In this document: in pieces, positions 23,953 to 31,961 of the stretch | How the letters are laid out: every line of letters begins with the position of its first letter | How positions within the stretch are numbered: position 1 is the stretch's first letter | NCBI RefSeq assembly: GCF_051195255.1 | Contig: NZ_JBNJLK010000002.1 | Location: 310,001-374,000 of the forward strand | Source: Falsirhodobacter sp051195255 | GTDB taxonomy: Bacteria; Pseudomonadota; Alphaproteobacteria; Rhodobacterales; Rhodobacteraceae | Length of the DNA: 64,000 nt | Direction: 5' to 3' | Translations under genes and position numbers: made by a program | Notes under the pieces: generated by a model | Databases searched by the model: none | What the model saw: the letters and a program-made list of their open reading frames with translations, nothing else | What the model was told of the DNA's origin: nothing

Positions 23953-24825
23953 ATGCCCACCTACACCGCATTGACCACCCTGCCGGGCGAGGACGCCGCC
24001 GATTCCCTTGCCGAAGCGATCGAGCGGATGGAGCCGGAGCCTTCGGGCGTCGGCGTGTTCGAGATCGAGGACGGCTCGGGCCTGTGGGAGGTGGGCGCCT
24101 ATTTCCTCGACGCCCCGGACGCGGTGACGCTGGAACTGCTGCGCACAGCCTTTGGCGCCGCGCCCTTCGTGATCTCCGAAGTGCCCGAGGTGGACTGGGT
24201 CGCGCATGTGCGCCGAGAACTCGCGCCCGTGGACGCGGGCCGCTTCTTCGTCTTCGGCTCGCACGATGCCGGAAAGGTGCCCGCCGGTCGCGTGCCCTTG
24301 CAGATCGAGGCGACGGTCGCCTTCGGCACGGGCCATCACGGCACGACGCTGGGCTGCCTGCGCGCGCTGGACCGCCTGCTGAACGAGGGCGCGAGTTTCG
24401 CCAATGTGGCCGACATCGGCTGCGGGACGGCCGTGCTCGCGATGGCCGCGGCAAAGGAACTGCCCGAGGCGCGCATCCTCGCCTCCGACATCGACGAGGT
24501 GGCGGTGGACGTCGCCCGCGCGAATGTGGAGATCAACCATCTGGCCGGCCGCGTGGCCTGCATGGAAGCGGCGGGCTTTGCCCATCCCGACATCCAGTCC
24601 GCGGCCCCGTTCGACCTGATCTTCGCCAACATCCTGAAAGGGCCGCTGGTCGAACTGGCGCCCGACATGGCGCGGAACGCGGCGCAGGGGGGAATCATCA
24701 TCCTGTCCGGGCTGCTGGTCGTGCAGGCGGAGTCGATTCTGGCGGCCTATGAAGCGCAGGGCTTCGCCCTGGTCCACCGCGAGGATCTGGGTGAATGGTC
24801 CGCCCTGACGCTGCGCAAGGCGTAA
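23953..24825 (+). CDS. prmA: Ribosomal protein L11 methyltransferase
   Basis: A 290-residue methyltransferase. The N-terminal substrate-recognition part precedes AFGTGHHGTTLGCLRAL, SAM motif I VADIGCGTAVLAMAAAK, ASDIDEVAVDVARANVEIN, and the catalytic-loop region FDLIFANILKGPLVELAPD. It trimethylates L11. ATG at 23953 is chosen over 23941, because GGAG at 23943-23946 is correctly spaced only for the later codon. Confidence 0.93.
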   Translation: MPTYTALTTLPGEDAADSLAEAIERMEPEPSGVGVFEIEDGSGLWEVGAYFLDAPDAVTLELLRTAFGAAPFVISEVPEVDWVAHVRRELAPVDAGRFFVFGSHDAGKVPAGRVPLQIEATVAFGTGHHGTTLGCLRALDRLLNEGASFANVADIGCGTAVLAMAAAKELPEARILASDIDEVAVDVARANVEINHLAGRVACMEAAGFAHPDIQSAAPFDLIFANILKGPLVELAPDMARNAAQGGIIILSGLLVVQAESILAAYEAQGFALVHREDLGEWSALTLRKA

Positions 24826-24836
24826 GACAAGGCAAA

Positions 24837-24863
24837 GGCCGCGGCGGGTTTCCCCGTGCGGCC
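24837..24863. terminator. Hairpin between prmA and the DUF1127 gene (probably bidirectional terminator)
   Basis: GGCCGC (24837-24842) pairs with GCGGCC (24858-24863), extended by an inner CGGG/CCCG stem. The minus strand continues with TTTGCC, the plus strand with TGTCCTT. It lies between convergent genes. Confidence 0.55.
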
Positions 24864-24896
24864 TGTCCTTCGGTCGGTTGACGCGAAAGCGTCCGG

Positions 24897-25079
24897 TCAG
24901 ATGCGGTCGATGTCGCCGCGGGTCAGACCGATGTCGTCCAGTTCACGGTCCGACAGCTTGTTCAGCGCCGAACGGGTGACGCGAGCATCGTTCCAGTCAC
25001 GGATCGCCTGGAAGAAGGTGGCGAAGGGCGACGTCTGGGTACCGATCGACGCGCGGGGGGTCGTCTCGATAACGGCCAT
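24897..25079 (-). CDS. DUF1127 small protein
   Basis: A 60-residue protein ending in the DUF1127 motif NKLSDRELDDIGLTRGDIDRI, preceded by FQAIRDWNDARVTRSAL. DUF1127 (YjiS-like) proteins are abundant in alphaproteobacteria; in Rhodobacter one member acts in RNA metabolism and stress response. Which role applies here is unknown. The 5' untranslated region holds a perfect 8-bp hairpin (25112-25131). It is divergent from ruvC. Confidence 0.88.
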   Translation of the reverse strand: MAVIETTPRASIGTQTSPFATFFQAIRDWNDARVTRSALNKLSDRELDDIGLTRGDIDRI

Positions 25080-25111
25080 GGGGTTCAGTCCTTTTCACAA
25101 ACGGATCAATT

Positions 25112-25131
25112 ATGCAGCACCCTTGCTGCAT
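25112..25131 (-). promoter_or_regulatory. Hairpin in the leader of the DUF1127 gene
   Basis: ATGCAGCA (25112-25119) and TGCTGCAT (25124-25131) pair perfectly around CCCT. The stem lies 33 bp upstream of the DUF1127 start codon. It could act as an operator palindrome or as an mRNA leader hairpin. Confidence 0.4.
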
Positions 25132-25286
25132 GGACGTCAAATAGTCGGGCGCCGTGCATACGGCAACGGGCGCGTTCGCATCCCCGTGATGCAGGGAACG
25201 CATGGCTCGCGTCGTAATATCGTCATGCGCCGGGTGACAGATGTTCGCGCTTCGTGCTATCCCGTTGAAAACGGACAGGAGACGGC

Positions 25287-25793
25287 ATGCGCGTGTTGGG
25301 AATCGACCCGGGCCTCAGGAACATGGGCTGGGGCGTCATCGACGTGACGGGCGTGCGCGTCACCCATGTCGCGAACGGCGTCTGCCATTCGGTGGGGGAT
25401 GATCTGGCGCGCCGCCTGTGTTCCCTCCACGCCCAGCTGACCGATGTGGTGGCACGATATGCCCCCGACACGGCGGCGGTGGAACACACCTTCGTCAACA
25501 AGGACGCCGCCGGCACGCTGAAGCTGGGGCAGGCGCGGGGGGTCGCGCTTCTGGTGCCCGCCCAGGCGGGGCTGGAGGTGGGGGAATACGCCCCGAACGC
25601 CGTGAAGAAGACGGTGGTGGGCGTGGGCCATGCGGCCAAGCAGCAGATCGACCACATGGTGCGCCTGCATCTGCCCGGCGTGGTCATTGCCGGGCCGGAC
25701 GCCGCCGACGCGCTGGCCGTGGCCATCTGCCATTCCCATCACGTGCAAAGCGCCGGCCGCCTTCAGGCCGCCTTGGCGAGGGCGACGGCATGA
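25287..25793 (+). CDS. ruvC: Crossover junction endodeoxyribonuclease RuvC
   Basis: A 168-residue Holliday-junction resolvase. It begins MRVLGIDPGLRNMGWGV with catalytic Asp7. The second acid is in AAVEHTFVNKDA and the final acidic pair is in GPDAADALAVAICHSHH. It cuts four-way junctions as a dimer. Its stop overlaps ruvA by ATGA at 25790-25793, so the two are coupled. Confidence 0.95.
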   Translation: MRVLGIDPGLRNMGWGVIDVTGVRVTHVANGVCHSVGDDLARRLCSLHAQLTDVVARYAPDTAAVEHTFVNKDAAGTLKLGQARGVALLVPAQAGLEVGEYAPNAVKKTVVGVGHAAKQQIDHMVRLHLPGVVIAGPDAADALAVAICHSHHVQSAGRLQAALARATA

Positions 25794-26452
25794 TCGGCCG
25801 CATCGCCGGACGCCTGGAATACCGCGCGATGGATCACGTGCTGATCGACGTGCGCGGTGTGGGATACCTCGTCTACGTGTCGGACCGGACGCTCGCCTCC
25901 CTTCCCGGACCGGGGGAGGCGGTGGCGCTGTATACGGAGCTTCTGGTGCGGGAGGACATCCTGCAACTGTTCGGCTTCCCTACGCTGGTGGAAAAGGAAT
26001 GGCACCGCCTTCTGATGACGGTGCAGGGCGTGGGGGCGCGGGCGTCAATGGCGATTCTGGGTGCCTTGGGGGCGGAAGGCGTGTCTCGCTCCATCGCGCT
26101 GGGCGATGCGCGTTCGATCCAAGCGGCGCCTGGCGTCGGGCCCAAGATCGCGCAACGCGTGGTGCTGGAGCTGAAGTCCAAGGCGCCGTCGGTCATGGCC
26201 ATGGGCCGGGTGGAGCTGGACGATCCGGTGCTGGAGGAGGAACCGGCCCCCGGGCCTGCGCCCAAACGTCGCGCCGCGGCGAAACCTTCCAATGTCGCGA
26301 ACACAGCGGACGCCCTCTCGGCCCTCGCCAATCTGGGCTATGCGCCGGCGGACGCGGCTTCGGCCGTGATGCAAACGGCGGCCGAGATGCCGGAGGCCGA
26401 CACCACGACCCTGATCCGCCTGTCCCTGCGGCGTCTTGCCCCGAAGGAGTGA
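25790..26452 (+). CDS. ruvA: Holliday junction branch migration protein RuvA
   Basis: A 220-residue protein. The OB-fold domain starts MIGRIAGRLEYRAMDHVLIDV, followed by FGFPTLVEKEWHRLLMTVQGVG. Helix-hairpin-helix repeats are seen in GVGARASMAILGAL and AAPGVGPKIAQRVVLEL. A Pro/Ala linker leads to the RuvB-binding domain (NTADALSALANLGYAPADA). It tetramerises on junction DNA and recruits RuvB. ATG at 25790 overlaps ruvC; longer reading would overlap ruvC in another frame. Confidence 0.95.
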   Translation: MIGRIAGRLEYRAMDHVLIDVRGVGYLVYVSDRTLASLPGPGEAVALYTELLVREDILQLFGFPTLVEKEWHRLLMTVQGVGARASMAILGALGAEGVSRSIALGDARSIQAAPGVGPKIAQRVVLELKSKAPSVMAMGRVELDDPVLEEEPAPGPAPKRRAAAKPSNVANTADALSALANLGYAPADAASAVMQTAAEMPEADTTTLIRLSLRRLAPKE

Positions 26453-26483
26453 TCGGCCCATATCCGCCAAAACGGAGGTGACC

Positions 26484-27383
26484 ATGGGTTATGCGAAGAC
26501 CGCCATCCTGATGGCCGCGATGACGGCGCTGTTTCTGGGCGTCGGGGCCCTGCTGGGCGGGCGCGGCGGGATGATGATCGCGCTGGTCATCGCCGTCGGG
26601 ATGAACGCGTTCAGCTACTGGAACTCCGACAAGGCGGTGCTGCGGATGCACAACGCCCGTCAGGTGGACGAACGGACGGCGCCCGAATATTACCGTCTGG
26701 TGGCGGGGCTGGCCGCGAATGCCGGGATGCCCATGCCCAGGGTGTTCATCATCGACACCGACCAGCCCAACGCCTTCGCCACCGGCCGCAATCCGGAGAA
26801 CGCCGCCGTGGCCGCCACCACCGGCCTTCTGCAACGCCTGACGCGCGAGGAACTGGCCGGCGTGATGGCGCATGAACTGGCGCATGTGAAGAACCACGAC
26901 ACGCTGATCATGACGATCACGGCGACGTTTGCCGGCGCCATCTCGATGCTCGCGAACTTCGCGATGTTCTTTGGCAACCGCGACCGTCCGGGCGGGATCT
27001 TCGGCACGCTGGCGCTGATGATCCTCGCGCCTTTGGCGGCCGCGCTGGTGCAGATGGCGATCTCCCGCTCTCGGGAATACGAGGCTGACCGGATGGGGGC
27101 GGAGATTTGCGGCCACCCGTTGTGGCTGGCGGGCGCCCTGCAGAAGATCGAGGCCTTCGCCCTGCGGATCGACAACCCGGCGGCCGAGCGCAATCCGGCC
27201 ACGGCGCATATGTTCATCATCAACCCGCTGCACGCCTTTGCGCATGACAAGCTGTTTTCGACCCACCCGAAGACCGCGAACCGCGTGGCGGCCCTTCAGG
27301 CGATGGCGGCAGGCATGCCAGTGGCCACCCGACCCAGCGTGCCGCGCGTTCCGCCCACCAAGCCCCGCGGTCCCTGGGGCTGA
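26484..27383 (+). CDS. htpX: Zinc metalloprotease HtpX
   Basis: A 299-residue M48 protease. Two N-terminal membrane helices (about 5-45) and the zinc site HELAH (130-134) are followed by two further helices. The third ligand is the Glu in SREYEADRMGAEICG. It degrades misfolded inner-membrane proteins and overlaps in function with FtsH, which is also in this window. It is inserted between ruvA and ruvB, separated from ruvA by 31 bp with a GGAGG ribosome-binding site. Confidence 0.93.
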   Translation: MGYAKTAILMAAMTALFLGVGALLGGRGGMMIALVIAVGMNAFSYWNSDKAVLRMHNARQVDERTAPEYYRLVAGLAANAGMPMPRVFIIDTDQPNAFATGRNPENAAVAATTGLLQRLTREELAGVMAHELAHVKNHDTLIMTITATFAGAISMLANFAMFFGNRDRPGGIFGTLALMILAPLAAALVQMAISRSREYEADRMGAEICGHPLWLAGALQKIEAFALRIDNPAAERNPATAHMFIINPLHAFAHDKLFSTHPKTANRVAALQAMAAGMPVATRPSVPRVPPTKPRGPWG

Positions 27384-27425
27384 TCGGGGCTTGCGGCCCC
27401 CCCCGCGTTCCGCGATTGTTCGCAT

Positions 27426-28445
27426 ATGAGCGAGCCCGATCCCACCCTGCGCCCCGAGCGTTTGCCCGAAGACCATGACCGCGCCCTTCGCCCGCAAGGG
27501 CTGGAGGAGTTCATCGGCCAGGCCGAGGCGCGCGCCAATCTGCGCGTCTTCATCGAATCGGCCAAGATGCGGGGCGAGGCGATGGACCACACCCTGTTCC
27601 ACGGCCCGCCCGGTCTGGGCAAGACGACGTTGGCGCAGATCATGGCGCGGGAACTGGGCGTCGGCTTCCGCATGACCTCGGGCCCCGTGCTGGCCAAGCC
27701 CGGCGATCTGGCAGCGATCCTGACCAACCTTGAACCCCGCGACGTGCTGTTCATCGACGAGATCCACCGGCTGTCCCCGGTGGTGGAGGAAGTGCTGTAT
27801 CCCGCGCTGGAAGATTTTGCGCTGGATCTGGTGATCGGGGAAGGGCCCGCCGCGCGGACCGTGCGGATCGATCTGCAACCTTTCACGCTGGTGGGCGCCA
27901 CGACCCGTCTGGGCCTGCTGACGACGCCCCTGCGCGACCGTTTCGGCATCCCGACCCGCCTGCAATTCTACACGATCGAGGAGTTGGACCTGATCGTGTC
28001 GCGCGGCGCGCGGATGCTGGGCATCGCCACCGAACCAGACGGCACGCGAGAGATCGCCCGCCGCGCGCGCGGCACCCCACGCATCGCCGGCCGCCTTTTG
28101 CGTCGCGTCGTGGACTTCGCGCTGGTCGAAGGCGACGGCAAGATCACCCGCGACATCGCCGACAACGCGCTGCTGCGGCTGGGGGTGGACGATCTGGGCC
28201 TTGACGGCGCCGACCGCCGTTACCTTTTGCTGCTGGCCGAAAACTATGGCGGCGGGCCGGTGGGGGTGGAAACCATCGCCGCCGCCCTGTCCGAAGCCCG
28301 AGACGCGGTGGAGGAGGTCATCGAACCCTATCTTCTGCAGCAGGGCCTCATCCAGCGGACGCCGCGCGGACGGATGCTGGCGCAGAAGGCCTGGCAGCAC
28401 ATCGGCATCGCCCCCCCACGTGGACAACCCGACCTTTTCACATGA
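27426..28445 (+). CDS. ruvB: Holliday junction branch migration ATPase RuvB
   Basis: A 339-residue AAA+ motor. It begins with RPQGLEEFIGQAEARANL, then Walker A GPPGLGKTTLAQ, Walker B LFIDEIHRLSPVVEE, sensor 1 VGATTRLGLLTTPLRDRFG and C-terminal winged helix with QGLIQRTPRGRMLAQKAW. It forms hexamers that pump DNA through the RuvA-junction complex. Its stop overlaps the next gene by ATGA. Confidence 0.95.
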   Translation: MSEPDPTLRPERLPEDHDRALRPQGLEEFIGQAEARANLRVFIESAKMRGEAMDHTLFHGPPGLGKTTLAQIMARELGVGFRMTSGPVLAKPGDLAAILTNLEPRDVLFIDEIHRLSPVVEEVLYPALEDFALDLVIGEGPAARTVRIDLQPFTLVGATTRLGLLTTPLRDRFGIPTRLQFYTIEELDLIVSRGARMLGIATEPDGTREIARRARGTPRIAGRLLRRVVDFALVEGDGKITRDIADNALLRLGVDDLGLDGADRRYLLLLAENYGGGPVGVETIAAALSEARDAVEEVIEPYLLQQGLIQRTPRGRMLAQKAWQHIGIAPPRGQPDLFT

Positions 28446-29005
28446 CCCCTGACGACATCCTTCCGCTGTTCACCCATCCCGACGGCTTTCGCTGCGCCCG
28501 CTGGGGTCGCCCCATCGTGCCCATCGTCTTCGGGGTGGAGGAGGACACCCTTCAGCTTGTCAAAGGCGCGATCGAGGCCGTGGTCGCCACCGCCGGCCAC
28601 CGCATGGCCGAACATGATCCCGAACTCGGCGCGAACCTGATGGTGTTCTTCGTCCGCGACTGGGCCGAGCTGGCGGCCGTGCCGGACCTGCACCACCTTC
28701 TGCCCGATCCGGGCGCGCTGACCGGCGACGTTGCCCGCCTGTTCCGCTTCGATCCGTCGGGTGCGATCACGCTGGGCCTGTTGTGCCTGCGGATGGGTGG
28801 CGCCTTGGCCGATGCCCCAGCGGAACCGCTGCTGCTGGATCAGGCCGCGCGGATGATGCTGACCTGGGCCGGCGATCCGGTTCTGGTGCGGGACGGCGTG
28901 TTGCGGGACGACATCGCGGCCCTGCTGCGCGCCGCCTATGACCCGATCCTGCCCCCGCACGCGACCGATCCCAGTCACGCCCTGCGGATGGCCGCGCGCA
29001 CATGA
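28442..29005 (+). CDS. Conserved hypothetical protein between ruvB and ybgC
   Basis: A 187-residue protein of no family I can name. It starts MTPDDILPLFTHPDGFRCARWGRPIVPIVFGVEEDT and contains MAEHDPELGANLMVFFVRDW and a Leu/Ala-rich second half. There is no signal peptide and no clear membrane segment. It overlaps ruvB by ATGA at its start and ybgC by ATGA at its end, so all three are translated together. This tight position argues for a real conserved gene, and I think similar proteins occur at this place in related genomes. Confidence 0.75.
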   Translation: MTPDDILPLFTHPDGFRCARWGRPIVPIVFGVEEDTLQLVKGAIEAVVATAGHRMAEHDPELGANLMVFFVRDWAELAAVPDLHHLLPDPGALTGDVARLFRFDPSGAITLGLLCLRMGGALADAPAEPLLLDQAARMMLTWAGDPVLVRDGVLRDDIAALLRAAYDPILPPHATDPSHALRMAART

Positions 29006-29388
29006 TCCACCGCTTTTCCACCCGCGTGTATTACGAGGACACCGATCTGGGCGGCATCGTTTACCACGCGAACTACCTGAAGTTCATCGAACGGGCGCGC
29101 AGTGAATGGGTCGAAAGCCTCGGCCTTGACCAGAACGCGATGCGGGATGCAGGGCAGGTCTTCGCCGTCACCCGGATCGAGGCAGACTTCCTGCGGCCCG
29201 CGCGCCTTGGCGACCGGCTGGAGGTGGAAACGGGGGTGGCCGCGCTCACCCCCGCCCGCGCCACGCTGTGCCAGACGGTGACGCTGGACGGCCAGCCCCT
29301 GTTCCGCGCCGTGGTGGTGCTGGCCTGCCTGTCGGGCGCGCGGCCCGTGCGGCTGCCCGACCAGCTGCGGCAAGCTGCCGCCGGATGA
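29002..29388 (+). CDS. ybgC: Acyl-CoA thioesterase YbgC
   Basis: A 128-residue hot-dog-fold thioesterase. The catalytic motif YYEDTDLGGIVYHANYLKFIERAR includes the Asp of the 4-hydroxybenzoyl-CoA thioesterase family. YbgC hydrolyses acyl-CoA or acyl-ACP at the inner membrane and is commonly the first gene of the tol-pal cluster, as here, 85 bp before tolQ. Confidence 0.92.
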   Translation: MIHRFSTRVYYEDTDLGGIVYHANYLKFIERARSEWVESLGLDQNAMRDAGQVFAVTRIEADFLRPARLGDRLEVETGVAALTPARATLCQTVTLDGQPLFRAVVVLACLSGARPVRLPDQLRQAAAG

Positions 29389-29473
29389 CGAGTTCGTGTT
29401 GGCATTCCCCCTGCAAAGAAGATAGAATCGCCGCTAAGAGGCCATAAGGGCCCCATTCGGACGAGCAGGCATA

Positions 29474-30169
29474 ATGGAAACGCAAACTCTGGCCGCGGCG
29501 CACGAGATCGACTTCTCGATGCTCTCGCTTTTCGCACGCGCAACGCTGACCGTGAAACTGGTCATGATCGTTCTGATGATCATGTCGGTCTGGTCGTGGG
29601 CCATCATCATTCAGAAGCACATCGCCTTCAAGCTGGCCCGCCGCGAGGCGACGGTCTTCGACCGCGCCTTCTGGTCCGGCGAGCCGCTGGACGAACTGTT
29701 CGAGAAGACCGGATCGCAGCCCGACGGCGCGTCCGAGAAGATCTTCGCCGCCGGCATGATGGAATGGCGCCGCAGCCACCGTCAGGACGGCAAGCTGATC
29801 GCGGGCGCGCAGTCGCGCATCGACCGGTCCATGGACGTCGCCATCAACAAGGAGGCCGAGCACATGCAGAAGGGCCTCGGCGTTCTGGCGACCGTGGGCT
29901 CCATCTCTCCGTTCATTGGGCTGTTCGGCACGATCGTCGGGATCACCAACTCGTTCGAGCAGATCGCGATCAGCCAGAACACCAACCTGGCCGTCGTCGC
30001 CCCTGGCATCGCCGAGGCGCTGCTGGCCACCGGCATCGGCCTGATCGCGGCCATCCCGGCGGTGATCTTCTACAACAAGCTGAACACCGACAGCGAACGC
30101 ATCCTTGGCGGATACGAGGCGTTTTCGGACGAATTCTCCACCATCCTTTCGCGCCAGCTGGACGCCTGA
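29474..30169 (+). CDS. tolQ: Tol-Pal system protein TolQ
   Basis: A 231-residue inner-membrane protein with three transmembrane helices (about 22-42, 130-150, 168-190). The conserved LGVLATVGSISPFIGLFGTIVGI and GIAEALLATGIGLIAAIPAVIFYN belong to the MotA/TolQ/ExbB proton channel. With TolR it uses proton flow to energise TolA during cell constriction. Confidence 0.95.
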   Translation: METQTLAAAHEIDFSMLSLFARATLTVKLVMIVLMIMSVWSWAIIIQKHIAFKLARREATVFDRAFWSGEPLDELFEKTGSQPDGASEKIFAAGMMEWRRSHRQDGKLIAGAQSRIDRSMDVAINKEAEHMQKGLGVLATVGSISPFIGLFGTIVGITNSFEQIAISQNTNLAVVAPGIAEALLATGIGLIAAIPAVIFYNKLNTDSERILGGYEAFSDEFSTILSRQLDA

Positions 30170-30172
30170 TCC

Positions 30173-30643
30173 ATGGCCGGAGGGGTGATGCGCAGTGCGG
30201 GCGGCGGCCGCCGCGGTGGACGCCGCCGGCGGCGGGGCGGGGCGCCCATGTCCGAAATCAACATCACGCCCTTCGTGGACGTGATGCTGGTGCTTCTGAT
30301 CATCTTCATGGTCGCCGCACCCATGCTGACGGTGGGCGTGCCGGTGGAATTGCCGGACACGGCCGCCAGCGCCCTCCCGACCGAGCAGGAGGAGCCGCTG
30401 GCCATCACCGTCACGGGCGACAACCGCCTGATGATCCAGCAGTCCGAGGTGCCGGAGGCCGAACTGATCCCCCGCCTGACCGCCATCGCGGCCGAGCGCG
30501 AGAACCGCAAGATCTTCCTGCGCGCCGACGGCGCCGTGGCGTACGAGCGCGTGGCGCAGATCATGGGCGCGCTGAACGCGGCGGGCTTCAACAGCATCGG
30601 CCTTGTCACCGACAGCGACGGACCGACCTTCGGTGGAAACTAA
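30173..30643 (+). CDS. tolR: Tol-Pal system protein TolR
   Basis: A 156-residue protein with a basic glycine/arginine-rich N-terminus, then MSEINITPFVDVMLVLLIIFMV, which holds the proton-carrying Asp of the single membrane helix. The periplasmic domain is ExbD-like (ALPTEQEEPLAITV, RADGAVAYERV). It is the partner of TolQ, 3 bp after it. Confidence 0.94.
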   Translation: MAGGVMRSAGGGRRGGRRRRRGGAPMSEINITPFVDVMLVLLIIFMVAAPMLTVGVPVELPDTAASALPTEQEEPLAITVTGDNRLMIQQSEVPEAELIPRLTAIAAERENRKIFLRADGAVAYERVAQIMGALNAAGFNSIGLVTDSDGPTFGGN

Positions 30644-30656
30644 GGGTATCTCGTTC

Positions 30657-31919
30657 ATGAGAACGGGCGTCATCATCTCGACCGCCGGCCACGTGCTGCT
30701 GATCCTGTGGCTGCTGTTCGGCGGGCTGTTCCAGTCCGAACCGCCACCGCCCATGGCGGTGACGGACGTGTCCATCATGTCGAACGCCGAGTTCAACGAG
30801 ATGGTCGCGGAAACCGAAAGCCGAAGCGAAGAGGCGGCCGAGCCCGCACCGGCCCCGCCGCCGCCGACCCCGCCGCGGAGCCGTCCGGCGCCCGCGCCCG
30901 AACCCGAGCCGGCCCCCGAGCCCGCGCCGGAGCCTGAGCCGGCCCCGACGCCCGCGCCCGCGCCGACGCCGGCCCCCGCCGCGCCGGAGGTGGCGCCGAC
31001 GCCCGCGCCCGAAACGCCGCAGCCGCAGGCCGTGCTGCCGCCCGCACCCGTGGAACAGCCGCAGCTGTCGCCCGACGAAAGCCCGCGTCCGCGCCAGGCC
31101 CCCCGCGTTGCGCCGACCCCGGCCCCCGCGCCATCCCCGCGCGCCGAGGTGGCGGAAACACCGACCCCTGCCGTGACGGAGGAGCCGACCGAGACGCCGA
31201 CGCCGGAGCCGGAACCCCAGCCCGAACAGGCCCCGCCCGAAGCCACGACCGAGGTCGTGCCCGAAGCGCAGCCGCAGGCGAACCTTGCCCCCGCCGGAAG
31301 CCCGCGTCCGCGGGACCGTCCGCAGCGCCCGGCCGCCCCCGCGCAGGCCGAACGCCCGACGCAACAGGCCGAGAACACCGAGAAGCCGGCGGAAAAACCA
31401 GCCACACCGGCGGCGAAGCCGGCGACTCCCGCGGCAAAGCCCGCAACGCCGGCCGCGAAGCCTGCGACGCCCGCCGCAAAACCGGCCGCGCCTGCGGAAA
31501 CGGAAAGCGAAAGCGACGCCGTGAACGACGCGCTGGCCGAAGCCCTGGGCAGCGGAGAGGCCGAAGCTCCCGCCCGCCCGTCCGCACCCTCCGGCCCGCC
31601 CATGACCTCGGGCGAGAAAGACACGCTGCGGGTCGCGGTGCAGCAATGCTGGAATGTCGGCTCCCTTTCGACGGAAGCGTTGCAAAGCACGGTGACCGTG
31701 GGCTTCTCCGTCTCGCAAGGCGGGGTGCCGGATTCGGGCTCGGTCAAGATGGTCGGCTATGAAGGCGGATCGGACGCTGGTGCGCGCCAAGCCTTCGAGG
31801 CTGCACGCCGCGCGATCATCCGCTGCGGGGCTAAGGGCTTCCCCCTGCCGCCGGAAAAATACGACCAGTGGCAGAATATCGAGATTGTCTTCAACCCGGC
31901 GAACATGCGCGTGAAGTGA
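30657..31919 (+). CDS. tolA: Cell envelope integrity protein TolA, proline-rich
   Basis: About 420 residues. The N-terminal anchor helix is TGVIISTAGHVLLILWLLFGG, then a long linker extremely rich in Pro, Ala and Glu (PAPEPEPAPEP type), four perfect KPATPAA heptads plus a partial fifth (residues 247-281), and a C-terminal TonB/TolA-like domain (LRVAVQQCWNVGSLSTEAL onwards). The start at 30657 (AAGGG upstream) corresponds to the M-x-TG opening typical for rhodobacterial TolA. A GTG at 30633 overlapping tolR is possible. TolA links TolQR to Pal and TolB across the periplasm. Confidence 0.88.
   Translation: MRTGVIISTAGHVLLILWLLFGGLFQSEPPPPMAVTDVSIMSNAEFNEMVAETESRSEEAAEPAPAPPPPTPPRSRPAPAPEPEPAPEPAPEPEPAPTPAPAPTPAPAAPEVAPTPAPETPQPQAVLPPAPVEQPQLSPDESPRPRQAPRVAPTPAPAPSPRAEVAETPTPAVTEEPTETPTPEPEPQPEQAPPEATTEVVPEAQPQANLAPAGSPRPRDRPQRPAAPAQAERPTQQAENTEKPAEKPATPAAKPATPAAKPATPAAKPATPAAKPAAPAETESESDAVNDALAEALGSGEAEAPARPSAPSGPPMTSGEKDTLRVAVQQCWNVGSLSTEALQSTVTVGFSVSQGGVPDSGSVKMVGYEGGSDAGARQAFEAARRAIIRCGAKGFPLPPEKYDQWQNIEIVFNPANMRVK
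31395..31499 (+). repeat. tolA: Tandem 21-bp coding repeat in tolA (KPATPAA)
   Basis: Four consecutive copies of a 21-bp unit encode KPATPAA (31395-31478), followed by a partial KPAAPA copy. Synonymous differences between copies show that they are kept at the protein level rather than being a fresh slippage expansion. Confidence 0.85.
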
Positions 31920-31961
31920 CGTGGCGCGCAGGCCGCCTATACTATCGGAAAACGCCAGAGG

